Of a DNA stretch of 64,000 nt, positions 16,297-25,419 are shown piece by piece. This DNA is from Chitinophagaceae bacterium (lineage in GTDB: Bacteria; Bacteroidota; Bacteroidia; Chitinophagales; Chitinophagaceae): the NCBI GenBank assembly GCA_017307755.1, contig JAFKGQ010000004.1, forward strand, positions 620,001 through 684,000, given 5' to 3'. The notes below the pieces were generated by a model, which searched no databases, was not told the origin of the DNA, and saw only the letters and a program-made list of their open reading frames with translations. The first letter of the stretch is position 1. Each line of letters begins with the position of its first letter. The position numbers and the translations under genes were made by a program.

Positions 16297-18008
16297 AAGT
16301 AATTTTTTCCATATGGTTCCTGGTGTTGGGGGGTGTGATAGTGCTGCCGGCGCATGGCTTTGCGCAGGCAGCGGCTAAGGATACGATCCATTATACTTCG
16401 ACCTGCGCAGGCGCCACCATCACCTTCGGATCACCTGTCTTCGACAGCATCTTTTTCCCCAGCTCGGTGAAATGGCACTTCGGGGACCCTGCTTCCGGCT
16501 ACTATGACAGTTCGACGGCCAAGGAACCCAAACATGTGTATGCCGCGCCGGGATCATATAATGTGACCCTGACCGTGAAGAATGGGACAGATATCATTCA
16601 AATACAGAAGACGGTAAAGATCGTCCCACCCATGGCCTATAACTTCGGACCGGATATTTTTTTGTGTTCGGGAAAGGATACGGTGCTTACAGCTCCCGCC
16701 GTGGCGGGGGCGACCTATCTGTGGAATGATGACAGCGCGACCACTACGTCTACATTAAAGGTATCCAAAACAGGCGTCTACACTGTCAGCATCGATGGAT
16801 GTGGCGTCAGCGACAGTCTCGGCGTATTTTTCAGCGATACGCCCCGGCTGGACCTGGGGAAGGATCATGTCATGTGCGACAGCGCCAACCTGTTGCTCAA
16901 TGCCGCCTCGCAAAACGGGCAATATACCTGGTCACTCAACGGCACGGTGCTGCCTGTCACGGAAGGTCAGCTGCTGACACATTATCCCGGGGGCAACTAT
17001 GCCGTCGTCGTCGATGTGCCGGGCTGCGGCATATACAGGGACGCCGTTTCTATTACCTATGCTTCTCCTTTAAAGCCACCCTTCAGCCTGGGGCCCGATA
17101 CCTTACTGTGTCCAAAGGAAGTGTATACGTTGACGGCGAGTTTGAGCGGGGCTACGGGTTATGACTGGAGCACGGGCAGCAGCGCAAGCAGCATCCGGAT
17201 CTCAGGTCCGGGTACATACTGGGTATTTGTCACCTACAACGGCGGGTGCCAGGTCACGGACACGGTATTGGTGCGTTATCGTGGGGACCGCCCCCTGGAC
17301 TTTCATGATACGGCGATCTGTAAAGGCTCCACGCTGTCCCTTAATGCGGATTTTGGGGTAGGGCAGTATAACTGGGAAGCTATCCCGCCGCAACGGGATG
17401 ACCAGAACCAGACAGGCCAGGCTACTTATTTTGTATATCGTCCCGGTACGTATGCCGTCACAGCTACGGTGGGGCAGTGTGTTTATAAGGATACGCTCAC
17501 CGTCAGAATAGACGACAGTCTCAAAGTGTCGATGATAAAGGATACTACCCTTTGCAACGGAGAGGATTTTTGGTTACAGGTGAATGGCAATGCGGATAGT
17601 CTTATATGGCAGGATGGCGCTGTCTCCGCCAGCTATAAGGTAGAGCAAAGCGGCATCTATACCGTTGTGGCGAAGAATGGGTGCGGAAAAGATACGCTCC
17701 GGGCTACTGTAAACCTGACGGCTTGCGCCTGTCAGCTCCTGCTGCCGAATGCTTTTACGCCTGATGGGAACGGCCGCAACGACATTTTCCGGCCGCTGCA
17801 TGCCTGCGAGATGAAGGATTTCCAGATGGCTATCTACGATCGTTTTGGAGAGCTGGTCTTTCGCAGCTCAAGTCCCGGGGTCGGTTGGGACGGCACTTTT
17901 GGCGGGCACAAGGTCCCATCCGGCAGCTTTATATGGATGGTCCATTATTTCAACACCATCACCAAACAGCCTGTTCTTAGAAAAGGAACCGTCCTGGTTA
18001 TCCGGTAG
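16293..18008 (+). CDS. Large secreted PKD/Ig-like repeat protein with gliding-motility-type (CHU_C) T9SS domain
   Basis: A 571-aa exported adhesin-like protein. The signal peptide MKVIFSIWFLVLGGVIVLPA is followed by one PKD domain at about residues 30-112 (WHFGDPASGYYDSSTAKEP, then 'HVYAAPGSYNVTLTVKNG'). Five Ig-like repeats follow, each starting near an 'LGxD..LC' type motif (FGPDIFLC, LGKDHVMC, LGPDTLLC, FHDTAIC, IKDTTLC). The C-terminal 85 residues form a CHU_C domain (LLPNAFTPDGNGRNDIFRPL, then 'YDRFGELVFRS', 'GWDGTFGG'), which is a type B T9SS signal. It is probably the surface-exposed partner of the DUF1800/DUF1501 pair. The gene is translationally coupled to DUF1501 through ATGA. Confidence 0.85.
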   Translation: MKVIFSIWFLVLGGVIVLPAHGFAQAAAKDTIHYTSTCAGATITFGSPVFDSIFFPSSVKWHFGDPASGYYDSSTAKEPKHVYAAPGSYNVTLTVKNGTDIIQIQKTVKIVPPMAYNFGPDIFLCSGKDTVLTAPAVAGATYLWNDDSATTTSTLKVSKTGVYTVSIDGCGVSDSLGVFFSDTPRLDLGKDHVMCDSANLLLNAASQNGQYTWSLNGTVLPVTEGQLLTHYPGGNYAVVVDVPGCGIYRDAVSITYASPLKPPFSLGPDTLLCPKEVYTLTASLSGATGYDWSTGSSASSIRISGPGTYWVFVTYNGGCQVTDTVLVRYRGDRPLDFHDTAICKGSTLSLNADFGVGQYNWEAIPPQRDDQNQTGQATYFVYRPGTYAVTATVGQCVYKDTLTVRIDDSLKVSMIKDTTLCNGEDFWLQVNGNADSLIWQDGAVSASYKVEQSGIYTVVAKNGCGKDTLRATVNLTACACQLLLPNAFTPDGNGRNDIFRPLHACEMKDFQMAIYDRFGELVFRSSSPGVGWDGTFGGHKVPSGSFIWMVHYFNTITKQPVLRKGTVLVIR

Positions 18009-18088
18009 CACGTGCATAGATGTTTTTTATTGTTTGGCTCCCACGGGTTTTGGAAAAAATAACCCCGGTCGCCAAACGGCTAATAATG

Positions 18089-18183
18089 GCCCTTCGGATA
18101 ACCAAGCGTAGCGAAGGTTACGGACGAGGAAGGGCGTGTCGAAGCAGCCCTGACGAAGTTCTGTCCTGTGGTCGGTTTTTTTT
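18089..18183 (+). repeat. Structured intergenic element B with T-run, related to element A at 12.5 kb
   Basis: Outer arms GCCCTT (18089-18094) and AAGGGC (18130-18135), with inner arms TAACC (18099-18103) and GGTTA (18116-18120). Boxes CGAAGGTTACGG (18112-18123) and CGAGGAAGGG (18125-18134) are identical to those in element A but in swapped order. Downstream a weak 5-bp hairpin (18150-18154 and 18171-18175, one G-T pair) is followed by eight T residues (18176-18183), so this may also terminate the DUF1800/DUF1501 group. Confidence 0.5.
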
Positions 18184-18247
18184 ATGTGATGTTTTTACAT
18201 TAAATTGTTATTACTGCGAGAGAATTTAATGTTCAACCTTAAATATT

Positions 18248-21200
18248 ATGAAAAAACATCAACCAGGACTAACCAGATGCGCGAGCTTATTGTTATTTCT
18301 TTTCATCACTAGCTGGGCCCAGGCCCAGGTGACCACCGCCACACTCAGCGGGGTCGTTTCGGATAAGGGCAAACCCCTTTCAGGCGCTACTGTGCAGGTG
18401 GCCTTTACAGACGCCGGTATCAATAAACTATTAGTGACCAAGTCGGACGGGAGCTTTGTTCTTCCCAACCTCAGGGTAGGAGGGCCCTACACTGTTATGG
18501 TGAGCTTTACGGGCTATACTCCCAGCGTGGATTCGAATATTTATCTCAACCTGGGTGAGAATACCAGCCTGGATATCCGGCTGGTGCAGTCGGCTGCTAA
18601 CCTGGCGGAAGTAACGGTGACGGCCAGGTCAGGTATTTTTGACGATCATCGTACGGGAGCCTCTACCCAGATCAATTCAAGACTGCTGCGGACATTGCCC
18701 ACCATTTCCAGGTCGGCCGACGATTATACGCGGCTGACACCTTCTGCTTCTCCTACCTACAATGGTATCTCTTTTGCGGGCAGGAATGGGCAGTATAATA
18801 ATTTTTCTCTTGATGGGGCGGTGTTCAACAATCCTTTCGGTCTGGATGCGCCTACACCCGGAGGACAGACCAATGCGCAGCCGATCTCACTGGACGCCAT
18901 CGATCAGATACAGGTGAATATCGCGCCTTATGACGTCACCCAATCCGGATTTACCGGAGCCGGCGTAAACACGGTGACCAAGAGCGGCAGCAACAAGACT
19001 ACAGGGACCGTTTATGGGTTTTACCGCAGCACGGGGATGACGGGCCATAAAGTGGACGGAACAAAATTTACCGTGCCCACGCTCAATCACCTACAGGCCG
19101 GTGCTTCCCTGGGAGGAGCCCTGCAAAAGAGCCGGTTGTTCTATTTCATCAACTTCGAGACGGAGCAGCGCAAGGACGAGGTTTCTGCCTACCGGGCGCA
19201 GAATGCCTCCAATGCGGGACAGGTCACGACTTCCAGGGTCTTACAAAGCGACCTGGATGCCGTCAGCGCTATCCTGAAGAATACTTACGGCTATGAGACA
19301 GGACCTTACCAGGGATACAACCTGAAACAGACCAATTATAAATGGATGGCAAAACTGGATTGGGTAATCAACAACCGCAGCACGCTGACTTTTACCTACA
19401 ATGGTCTGGACGCCAGACTGGATAAACCGGCCCACCCCAATGCCATTCATCGTCGCGGTCCGGATGCCATTACCATGCAGTTCCAAAATTCCGGCTATAG
19501 GATGATCAACAAGCTGCATAACTTCAGTCTTGAATTGAAGACGAACTGGGGAGACAGCTATGCCAATAAATTCCGTGCCGTATACACCCGTTTCAGGGAC
19601 CATCGCGAGCCCTTTTCCGCGCCCTTCCCGGCACTTACTATTACCAAAAATGACGTATCGTATATTATTGCGGGGCAAGAACCCTTTTCCATCAACAATG
19701 TGCTAAACCAGGATGCGTTGCAGTTTACGGATAATGTCAATATTATTTTCGCCAAACACACGCTGACCGTCGGCGCCAGCTACGAGCAGTTCAGGTTTGG
19801 CAATTCGTTTAACCTGACGGGTTATGGTTTCGCGGTATTTGGCACTACCGACATAAACGATTTTCTTGCCAATGCTCCGGGCGGCAGCCTGAACGGGGAT
19901 GCCTCCTATGCGAGGAACAGGGCCGCTGCTGGTCAATGGACCTGGTATTATCTCACCGTGGGGCAGCTGGCCGGCTATATCCAGGACGAGTGGAAGATAA
20001 CGCCTAATTTCAAGCTGACCTATGGCGTAAGGGTCGATAAACCCCTCTATTTTCCGGGACAGGCCGAATATAGGAGCCCCCATACAAATCCTGACGGTAC
20101 TTTTACCGACAACCTGTATGCCTGGGGTTCTCCCACCGTACCAAACAGGGATAACCTGACCCTTTTTGATCCTGCCGGAAATCCTGTCCACAACGGCGCT
20201 GGCAAGGACATCGACAACACCCGGATGCCGACAGGCAAGCCCCTGTTCTCGCCCCGTCTGGGCTTCAACTGGGATGTAAAGGGCGACAAGACTGTGCAAT
20301 TAAGGGGCGGTACCGGATTGTTCACCGGGCGCTTCCCTTTCGTCTGGCTGGGTAATGCCATCGGTAACCCCGGCACCGGTTATTACAACGTCACCGCAAA
20401 GGATTTCAGGTGGCCCCAGATCTGGCGTTCGAACCTGGGAGTGGATTACAAGCTGCCCAGCAACACCGTCCTTACCGTGGATGTAGCTTATACAAAGGAT
20501 GTGCATGCGATGATGGTACGTGACTTTGGACTGGGTACACCCTCCGGCCATCTAAACTCCGGTACGGGCGACACGCGTGCTGTGTACCAGGCATCGGATA
20601 AAGGTAATCCCGGCACCGGCACCTATGTTTTCACCAATGCCAACACGGGTTATTCTTATAATGTGAGCTTCCAGGTGCAGCAGACATTCGGCAAGGGGTA
20701 TTTCCTGATGGGGTCTTATAATTACCTGGTGGCGAAAGACGCCAGCTCCATCTCTGCGGAGATCTCCGGGGATGCCTTTGACCGTAACCCTGTGCTGGGC
20801 AATGCGAACGTCGCGCGTAATTCTACTTCGCTGTATGGGAATACCCACCGGTTTGTGCTGGCGGGCATCAAGCGCTTTGACTATGCTGATGGTAAATATG
20901 CAACTACAGTCTCCTTTTTTGCCAACTGGACCAGCGGGAACCGCTTCTCCTACGTGTACGCAGGAGATGTGAACAATGACGGGTCCGGGTTCAATGATCT
21001 GATGTATGTGCCCACTGCGGCCGAGATCGGTGTTATGAAATTCGATAGTTTGAGGGATGTGAATGGTGTCTGGCAGCATGAGGCGGATCAGAGAGGCGCG
21101 CTGGAGAAATTCATCGGGCAGGACAAATACCTGAGCAAGCGCCGTGGTCAGTATACGAGTAAATATGGAGGCACTACACCCTGGTTCAGCCAAGTGGATA

Positions 21201-21484
21201 TGCGGGTGTTGCAGGACTTCAATTTCAAGGTAGGCAAGCGGACGAACACCGTGCAGGTGAGCCTGGACATCGTCAACCTGGGGAATCTGATCAGCAGCAA
21301 ATGGGGGGTTAGGAAATATGCCAGCGCCAGCGGGTATTATCAGCCGCTGACTTATAAAGGGATCAATGCAGATGACGGGAAGGCGCATTACCAGTTTGAT
21401 CCGTCGCTGAAGTCGACTTTTATCAGCAGCCCCGATCTGCCGTCCAGGTGGCAGATGCAGGTGGGGTTGAGGTATATATTTTAG
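18248..21484 (+). CDS. TonB-dependent receptor with carboxypeptidase-regulatory domain (Oar-like)
   Basis: A 1078-aa outer-membrane receptor. A signal peptide (LLLFLFITSWAQAQ) is followed by a carboxypeptidase-D regulatory-like Ig domain at about residues 30-118 (LSGVVSDKGKPLSGATVQVAF, then 'PYTVMVSFTGYTPS'). Next comes a plug region (FAGRNGQYNNFSLDGAVFNN) and a long beta-barrel. The sequence 'GGQTNAQPISLDAIDQIQVN' and 'GAGVNTVTKSGSN' are typical of Oar/OmpA-related TonB receptors rather than SusC, and the gene has no SusD partner. It imports an unknown substrate using TonB energy. It stands alone and is followed by a good terminator. Confidence 0.88.
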   Translation: MKKHQPGLTRCASLLLFLFITSWAQAQVTTATLSGVVSDKGKPLSGATVQVAFTDAGINKLLVTKSDGSFVLPNLRVGGPYTVMVSFTGYTPSVDSNIYLNLGENTSLDIRLVQSAANLAEVTVTARSGIFDDHRTGASTQINSRLLRTLPTISRSADDYTRLTPSASPTYNGISFAGRNGQYNNFSLDGAVFNNPFGLDAPTPGGQTNAQPISLDAIDQIQVNIAPYDVTQSGFTGAGVNTVTKSGSNKTTGTVYGFYRSTGMTGHKVDGTKFTVPTLNHLQAGASLGGALQKSRLFYFINFETEQRKDEVSAYRAQNASNAGQVTTSRVLQSDLDAVSAILKNTYGYETGPYQGYNLKQTNYKWMAKLDWVINNRSTLTFTYNGLDARLDKPAHPNAIHRRGPDAITMQFQNSGYRMINKLHNFSLELKTNWGDSYANKFRAVYTRFRDHREPFSAPFPALTITKNDVSYIIAGQEPFSINNVLNQDALQFTDNVNIIFAKHTLTVGASYEQFRFGNSFNLTGYGFAVFGTTDINDFLANAPGGSLNGDASYARNRAAAGQWTWYYLTVGQLAGYIQDEWKITPNFKLTYGVRVDKPLYFPGQAEYRSPHTNPDGTFTDNLYAWGSPTVPNRDNLTLFDPAGNPVHNGAGKDIDNTRMPTGKPLFSPRLGFNWDVKGDKTVQLRGGTGLFTGRFPFVWLGNAIGNPGTGYYNVTAKDFRWPQIWRSNLGVDYKLPSNTVLTVDVAYTKDVHAMMVRDFGLGTPSGHLNSGTGDTRAVYQASDKGNPGTGTYVFTNANTGYSYNVSFQVQQTFGKGYFLMGSYNYLVAKDASSISAEISGDAFDRNPVLGNANVARNSTSLYGNTHRFVLAGIKRFDYADGKYATTVSFFANWTSGNRFSYVYAGDVNNDGSGFNDLMYVPTAAEIGVMKFDSLRDVNGVWQHEADQRGALEKFIGQDKYLSKRRGQYTSKYGGTTPWFSQVDMRVLQDFNFKVGKRTNTVQVSLDIVNLGNLISSKWGVRKYASASGYYQPLTYKGINADDGKAHYQFDPSLKSTFISSPDLPSRWQMQVGLRYIF

Positions 21485-21488
21485 TGCC

Positions 21489-21520
21489 AGAGGCGTCCGA
21501 CAATTGCCGGACGCCTCTTT
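21489..21520 (+). terminator. Rho-independent terminator after the Oar-like receptor
   Basis: An 11-bp perfect stem (21489-21499 and 21508-21518), GC-rich, with an 8-base loop and a short T-tract at the 3' side. It lies 4 bases after the receptor's stop codon. Confidence 0.75.
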
Positions 21521-21535
21521 GAAACCTTATCTTCT

Positions 21536-22309
21536 TTGACTACTCGTATCACTTTAAAGGGTAATTGGCATTTGACGCCACTTTTTGTCACGTTATTGGG
21601 TATAGCAGGACAACCTGTGATGGCGCAACTTTCACTGGGCCTGGAGGGCGGTTATAATTACAACTATCTATCCAAGGATCTTTCCGGCAGGTGGTTTTCT
21701 GAGAACGATGGCCAGGCGGGCTACACTATTGGCGTTCCCGTTCTATACCAGTGCAACTCCTGGCTGATGTTATGCGCTACTCCTTCCTTTTGTAAAAAAA
21801 ATTATCTGTCAAAACGAACAGATACTTTTGCCGGCATTTATGAATATCATTACAACAATTATCTGCAGTTGCCATTGACTGCGCGGTATGTGTTTAAACG
21901 AAAAAGATTCGATGTTTTCCTTGAGCTGGGTGTTTATTCCGCCTGGTGGATCTCCGGTAGGATAAAAGGTGTGGCTCCCAATTTGTTTGACCTGCATGAC
22001 TCTGCCGGAGCCAACGGGCAGCTGGTGGAATATATCAGGTTGGACGCTTATGAGATGAAGTATCACTTCGATACGCGCAAGGATAATCGTTTTGAATGGG
22101 GGTGGGTGACGGGCATCGGCGGCGAATACCATCTCAACGCTCAATATGCATTGTTTATAGAAGGCAGATATACCGGGTCGCTGTCGGATCGGCAAAAAAA
22201 ATATATGAAGGCGCAGCCTCCCGAGCATAACCATACCTTTTATCTATCTGCAGGCGGGACTGTGCGGCTGAAGACAAAGAGACGCTCAACCAAAAAAAAC
22301 GCCGCATGA
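21536..22309 (+). CDS. Outer-membrane beta-barrel protein (257 aa), TTG start
   Basis: An outer-membrane beta-barrel protein of the PorT/OMP_b-brl type. The only start that gives a signal peptide (NWHLTPLFVTLLGIAGQPVMAQ) is a TTG at 21536; an internal ATG would fall at the cleavage site. The mature part has alternating strands with aromatic girdle residues: 'LSLGLEGGYNYNYLSKDL', 'YLQLPLTARYVFKRKRFDVFLELGVYSAWW', 'GGEYHLNAQYALFIEGRYTGS', 'FYLSAGGTVRLKTKRR'. The length fits an eight- to ten-stranded barrel. The stop codon overlaps the next ATG by four bases, so it is coupled to the S41 peptidase. The function is unknown. Confidence 0.7.
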   Translation: MTTRITLKGNWHLTPLFVTLLGIAGQPVMAQLSLGLEGGYNYNYLSKDLSGRWFSENDGQAGYTIGVPVLYQCNSWLMLCATPSFCKKNYLSKRTDTFAGIYEYHYNNYLQLPLTARYVFKRKRFDVFLELGVYSAWWISGRIKGVAPNLFDLHDSAGANGQLVEYIRLDAYEMKYHFDTRKDNRFEWGWVTGIGGEYHLNAQYALFIEGRYTGSLSDRQKKYMKAQPPEHNHTFYLSAGGTVRLKTKRRSTKKNAA

Positions 22310-23466
22310 CCAGGTTTTTTTATATTTTATGTATCCTTCTGTATGTGATATTATCCTTTGCTGCCTGCAGAAAAAGCGTCTCCGGCCCCACCAGGACTGG
22401 TCCGGCAAATTTTACGGATGTCTTTGACCAGTTCTGGGAAGGCATGAATACTCATTATGTATATTGGGATATAGATACTACGCATTGGGATGCCATCTAC
22501 CAGCAATACAGACCATTATTTGCCCGGCTGGACCTGCAGGATGCAGGGGATGTGAGGGCCTCCGTGCAACTTTTTCGTGACATGACAAAGGGGCTCATAG
22601 ATGGACATTATGCAATACGTTTTTACCATTCGCTGCTGACGGATTCTACGATCGACCCCGCCTATGATCGTAAGCGGAGCGGCCCTGCATTCCATGAGCC
22701 TTATTCTTTTGCCGGCCTTGCCGCTCATTACCTGGACCCAGGCTATATGTCCGGCTATGACAGCACGACAGACGCTCACCAGTTGTTGTATGCTTTGTCA
22801 GGGACTATTGGGCAACGGGTCCTTTATTTCACCTGCAACCGAATGGCCTTATTACGGTCTTATCAGTCGCCATCGGGAAATGGAGTTCGTCCGGTGTTAC
22901 AGTCCTTTTTTGATCACCTGGCCGGCAATTCTTTTGACATGAAGGGGTTGATCATCGACCTTCGTGATAATGGTGGCGGGGACCTTATCGACCTGGGCTT
23001 CCTGGTGGGGCGTATTATCGATCAGCGTCTTCTTTTTGGTTACACCCGGTATAGAAATGGCAACGGCAGATTGGATCATAGTTCCTGGCTTGAGGCGGCC
23101 GTCAGCCCCTCGGCAGGCGCCAAAAAAATATCGGCGCCTATTATCGTACTGGCGGATAACTTTTCTGCTTCTACTTCAGAGGCGATGATCATGGCTCTTC
23201 GCTGTTTGCCCAACACGACTATCGTTGGAGAAAATACATGGGGGGCGACGGGACCTTTCACTGATGAGAATGTATACAACGATGGTCCTTTCAGTATACC
23301 CGGGTTCTTATCCGTCAATACTTCTTCCGTTGAATTTAAGCATCTCGACGGCAGGATATATGAGGGTGTCGGATTCCCGCCTGATATCGCAGTTCCTTTC
23401 GATCTGTCCTCCATCAATGCGGGCATCGATAGACAGCTTGAAAAAGGTATTTCATTAATAAAGTGA
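22306..23466 (+). CDS. S41-family (C-terminal processing-type) peptidase, lipoprotein
   Basis: A 386-aa serine peptidase with a lipoprotein signal (ILCILLYVILSFAAC, then RKSV). The peptidase domain has 'GLIIDLRDNGGGDL' (oxyanion region) and 'IIVLADNFSASTSEAMIMALR', where the Ser in the NFSASTSE segment is the expected nucleophile, followed by 'TIVGENTWGATG'. There is no clear PDZ domain; residues 30-190 form an N-terminal helical region. It resembles the tricorn/CtpA-related lipoproteins of Bacteroidota. It is coupled to the upstream barrel gene by an ATGA overlap, suggesting both act at the outer membrane. The substrate is unknown. Confidence 0.8.
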   Translation: MTRFFYILCILLYVILSFAACRKSVSGPTRTGPANFTDVFDQFWEGMNTHYVYWDIDTTHWDAIYQQYRPLFARLDLQDAGDVRASVQLFRDMTKGLIDGHYAIRFYHSLLTDSTIDPAYDRKRSGPAFHEPYSFAGLAAHYLDPGYMSGYDSTTDAHQLLYALSGTIGQRVLYFTCNRMALLRSYQSPSGNGVRPVLQSFFDHLAGNSFDMKGLIIDLRDNGGGDLIDLGFLVGRIIDQRLLFGYTRYRNGNGRLDHSSWLEAAVSPSAGAKKISAPIIVLADNFSASTSEAMIMALRCLPNTTIVGENTWGATGPFTDENVYNDGPFSIPGFLSVNTSSVEFKHLDGRIYEGVGFPPDIAVPFDLSSINAGIDRQLEKGISLIK

Positions 23467-23590
23467 TTATCCTTTCGGGATAAAATCTTGATTGAGTTTA
23501 AATATATAACCAAAAGAAAAATTTATTAGATAGATCGAAATTTGATATTTTAATAGTGTTAACCTTTATTTATTTTAAACCTTATCTGCT

Positions 23591-25210
23591 ATGATCAAAC
23601 TAACTCCTCGCTGCCTTGCAGCCATCGCACTCTTATCTTTTTTTTCTATCAGCTGTAAAAAGGATATTCATCAGGCGTCTGTTATTCAGACTTCCACCGG
23701 GACAAGGGATGGATTGCCTACGTACTTCTTTCATTGGGAATCGGCCAATCTTATGCCTGTGCCGTCGGGAAGTTCCCAGACGATCTGGGTTCCATGGGGC
23801 AACCTCGCGACAAAGGCCTTTTCACCTGATATCATGTACGACATGCAGCCGGCTGACGGATGGCAACTGGTCTATAACGAATTCGATCCCACATTGCCTG
23901 CGCTGCCCAATAATCCATGCTTTGTCCTGTACAATAAGTTCTCCGGGATTCTGCGTATTTATGTTTATGTTACGACCAATGGGTTCGTGCCGTCGGACTA
24001 TCTGACGACGGGATTGAGCCTCAACCCCAATACCATTAGTTCCACTATGCTGAATTTTATTGGTCAGGATTTCATCGACGTCAATACGCACAGAACGGTA
24101 TTTACCAAGATCGAGCCCTACCAGATGGCAACAGGTGCATGGTATGCGGCGCAGTATGAGATTGCCTATGATCCCAATATTGCTACGAGCAGCTATACAC
24201 AAGTAGGGTTGAACTGGAGCCTTAAATGGACTTACGTCACCCAGATCAGCCTTGGTGGAGATATCCAGGGTACAATAAAGGGAACCATTTCGACGCCTGC
24301 TTCGGGATTCGATCTCTCGGGATTGGCATCCAATGCCGCCACCGGCGCCCTGGAAGCCTCCGGACTTTCAATATTCCAAAACAATGCAGGCAATGACCCG
24401 GCTCATCCAGGCACCGGCAATCATCTTGGGCTGCCCGCCAATGTTTTCGAATCGATGCAGAGCGGCTTATCCAGTGGATTGAGCGGGGTGGTAAAGAATA
24501 TTTTTAGCGGGATATTTGGCAGCGGCGGCTCTACGCAGAATGTGGACCTGACACTGAACGCCAAGATAACGCTTACGGGGTCTGCTACGCAAAGCGGGGC
24601 GCTGATTCCTGACCCTGGGCTTACGGTAGGTTTGCCGGGCACTACCAACAGTCAGAGTGTCCAAGGCCTGAACCCTTACTATAATTCTCCTATGGGCGTA
24701 TTCAATATATCCGCCACGCCAAAGCTCATTGTGACCGACCAATTGGCTACCACTGGAGTGAGCATTGGCTATGGCGCTACGAGCCGGGCGGATAAGCATA
24801 CTTACAGCATCGATCACAGCTCTTTCCAGGTCTTATACAATCCTGCTGTCATCAACACCGCTGCTGACGGCGCTCATATTGAGAATTATAAGGAAGAACT
24901 GGTGATGTTCTCTCCTTCCGGTATCTGGTTGCAAGGCTCGGGATACGCTACTGATGGATACACAGAGCCTGGCGGTCCGGACGACATAACGGATGGAACG
25001 GTAGAGCAGGTGGGTTCCAATAGTGTGGCCCTGAATTCGACCTACTCAACAAGATACATTATCGTGCCTCCCCTGCCTTCTTTTACTTCCTATAAGGTGC
25101 TACATCAGACAATGGGTATCCGCATCAGCTTCAACGTCGTCTCTAACGCCAACTCTGCAAAAAAATGGCTGATGGCAAAGACATTCTATGCGGACCAGGT
25201 GTTCCCATAA
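23591..25210 (+). CDS. Uncharacterised lipoprotein, Gly/Ser-rich middle (539 aa)
   Basis: The function is not recognised. The lipoprotein signal is IALLSFFSISC (Cys near residue 22, then KKDI). Residues 40-215 read as a beta-rich fold ('YFFHWESANLMPVPSGSSQT', 'LVYNEFDPTLPALPNNPCFV'). Residues 220-310 are rich in Gly, Ser and Ala ('ISTPASGFDLSGLASNAAT', 'SGLSSGLSGVVKNIFSGIFGS'), perhaps an amphipathic segment. The C-terminal half is again beta-rich. It stands alone between the S41 peptidase and the sigma factor, and has its own terminator. It could be a surface lipoprotein of a toxin or adhesin type, but nothing in the sequence proves this. Confidence 0.6.
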   Translation: MIKLTPRCLAAIALLSFFSISCKKDIHQASVIQTSTGTRDGLPTYFFHWESANLMPVPSGSSQTIWVPWGNLATKAFSPDIMYDMQPADGWQLVYNEFDPTLPALPNNPCFVLYNKFSGILRIYVYVTTNGFVPSDYLTTGLSLNPNTISSTMLNFIGQDFIDVNTHRTVFTKIEPYQMATGAWYAAQYEIAYDPNIATSSYTQVGLNWSLKWTYVTQISLGGDIQGTIKGTISTPASGFDLSGLASNAATGALEASGLSIFQNNAGNDPAHPGTGNHLGLPANVFESMQSGLSSGLSGVVKNIFSGIFGSGGSTQNVDLTLNAKITLTGSATQSGALIPDPGLTVGLPGTTNSQSVQGLNPYYNSPMGVFNISATPKLIVTDQLATTGVSIGYGATSRADKHTYSIDHSSFQVLYNPAVINTAADGAHIENYKEELVMFSPSGIWLQGSGYATDGYTEPGGPDDITDGTVEQVGSNSVALNSTYSTRYIIVPPLPSFTSYKVLHQTMGIRISFNVVSNANSAKKWLMAKTFYADQVFP

Positions 25211-25219
25211 AGACAAAAG

Positions 25220-25252
25220 AGGGTGTATCATAAGCCTGGTACGCCCTTTTTT
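25220..25252 (+). terminator. Rho-independent terminator after the 539-aa lipoprotein
   Basis: An AGGGTGTA/TACGCCCT stem (one G-T pair, extended by TCA/TGG within) with a 6-base loop is followed by a run of six T residues. It isolates the lipoprotein gene from the following sigma-factor locus. Confidence 0.75.
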
Positions 25253-25364
25253 GTTGAAAAAATATTTATTATTCGTAATAAATTGATAATGAGTGTTCTT
25301 TCGAGTTAAGACAACCGAGGGTGCTTGTCTATGCAATCTCTTCTGTTTATAAATAAAATTATTA

Positions 25365-25372
25365 TACATTTG
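25365..25372 (+). promoter_or_regulatory. -7 element for the ECF sigma gene
   Basis: TACATTTG matches the Bacteroidota TAnnTTTG -7 box. The -33 region around 25341 (TTCTG) is only partly conserved. Transcription would start near 25380, ahead of a 14-base palindrome and the ATG at 25420. Confidence 0.5.
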
Positions 25373-25393
25373 TTCGGTTGCAGAATCAAAACT

Positions 25394-25407
25394 CTTCTTA
25401 TAAGAAG
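25394..25407. promoter_or_regulatory. Perfect 14-base palindrome before the sigma gene
   Basis: CTTCTTA followed directly by its reverse complement TAAGAAG, ending 12 bases before the start codon. With no loop it is more like an operator than a stable hairpin. It would lie in the 5' leader. Confidence 0.4.
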
Positions 25408-25419
25408 TTTGCCATATAG

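Noticed and set aside
20552..21388. Open frame of 278 codons antisense to the Oar-like receptor gene
   Set aside because: It is a shadow of the GC-rich receptor coding sequence, with no family motif or promoter.
25253..25419. Attachment site (copy of the tRNA-Gly 3' end) at the left end of the Sus-like block
   Set aside because: No copy of the tRNA end was found here and there is no integrase, so an att site cannot be supported.
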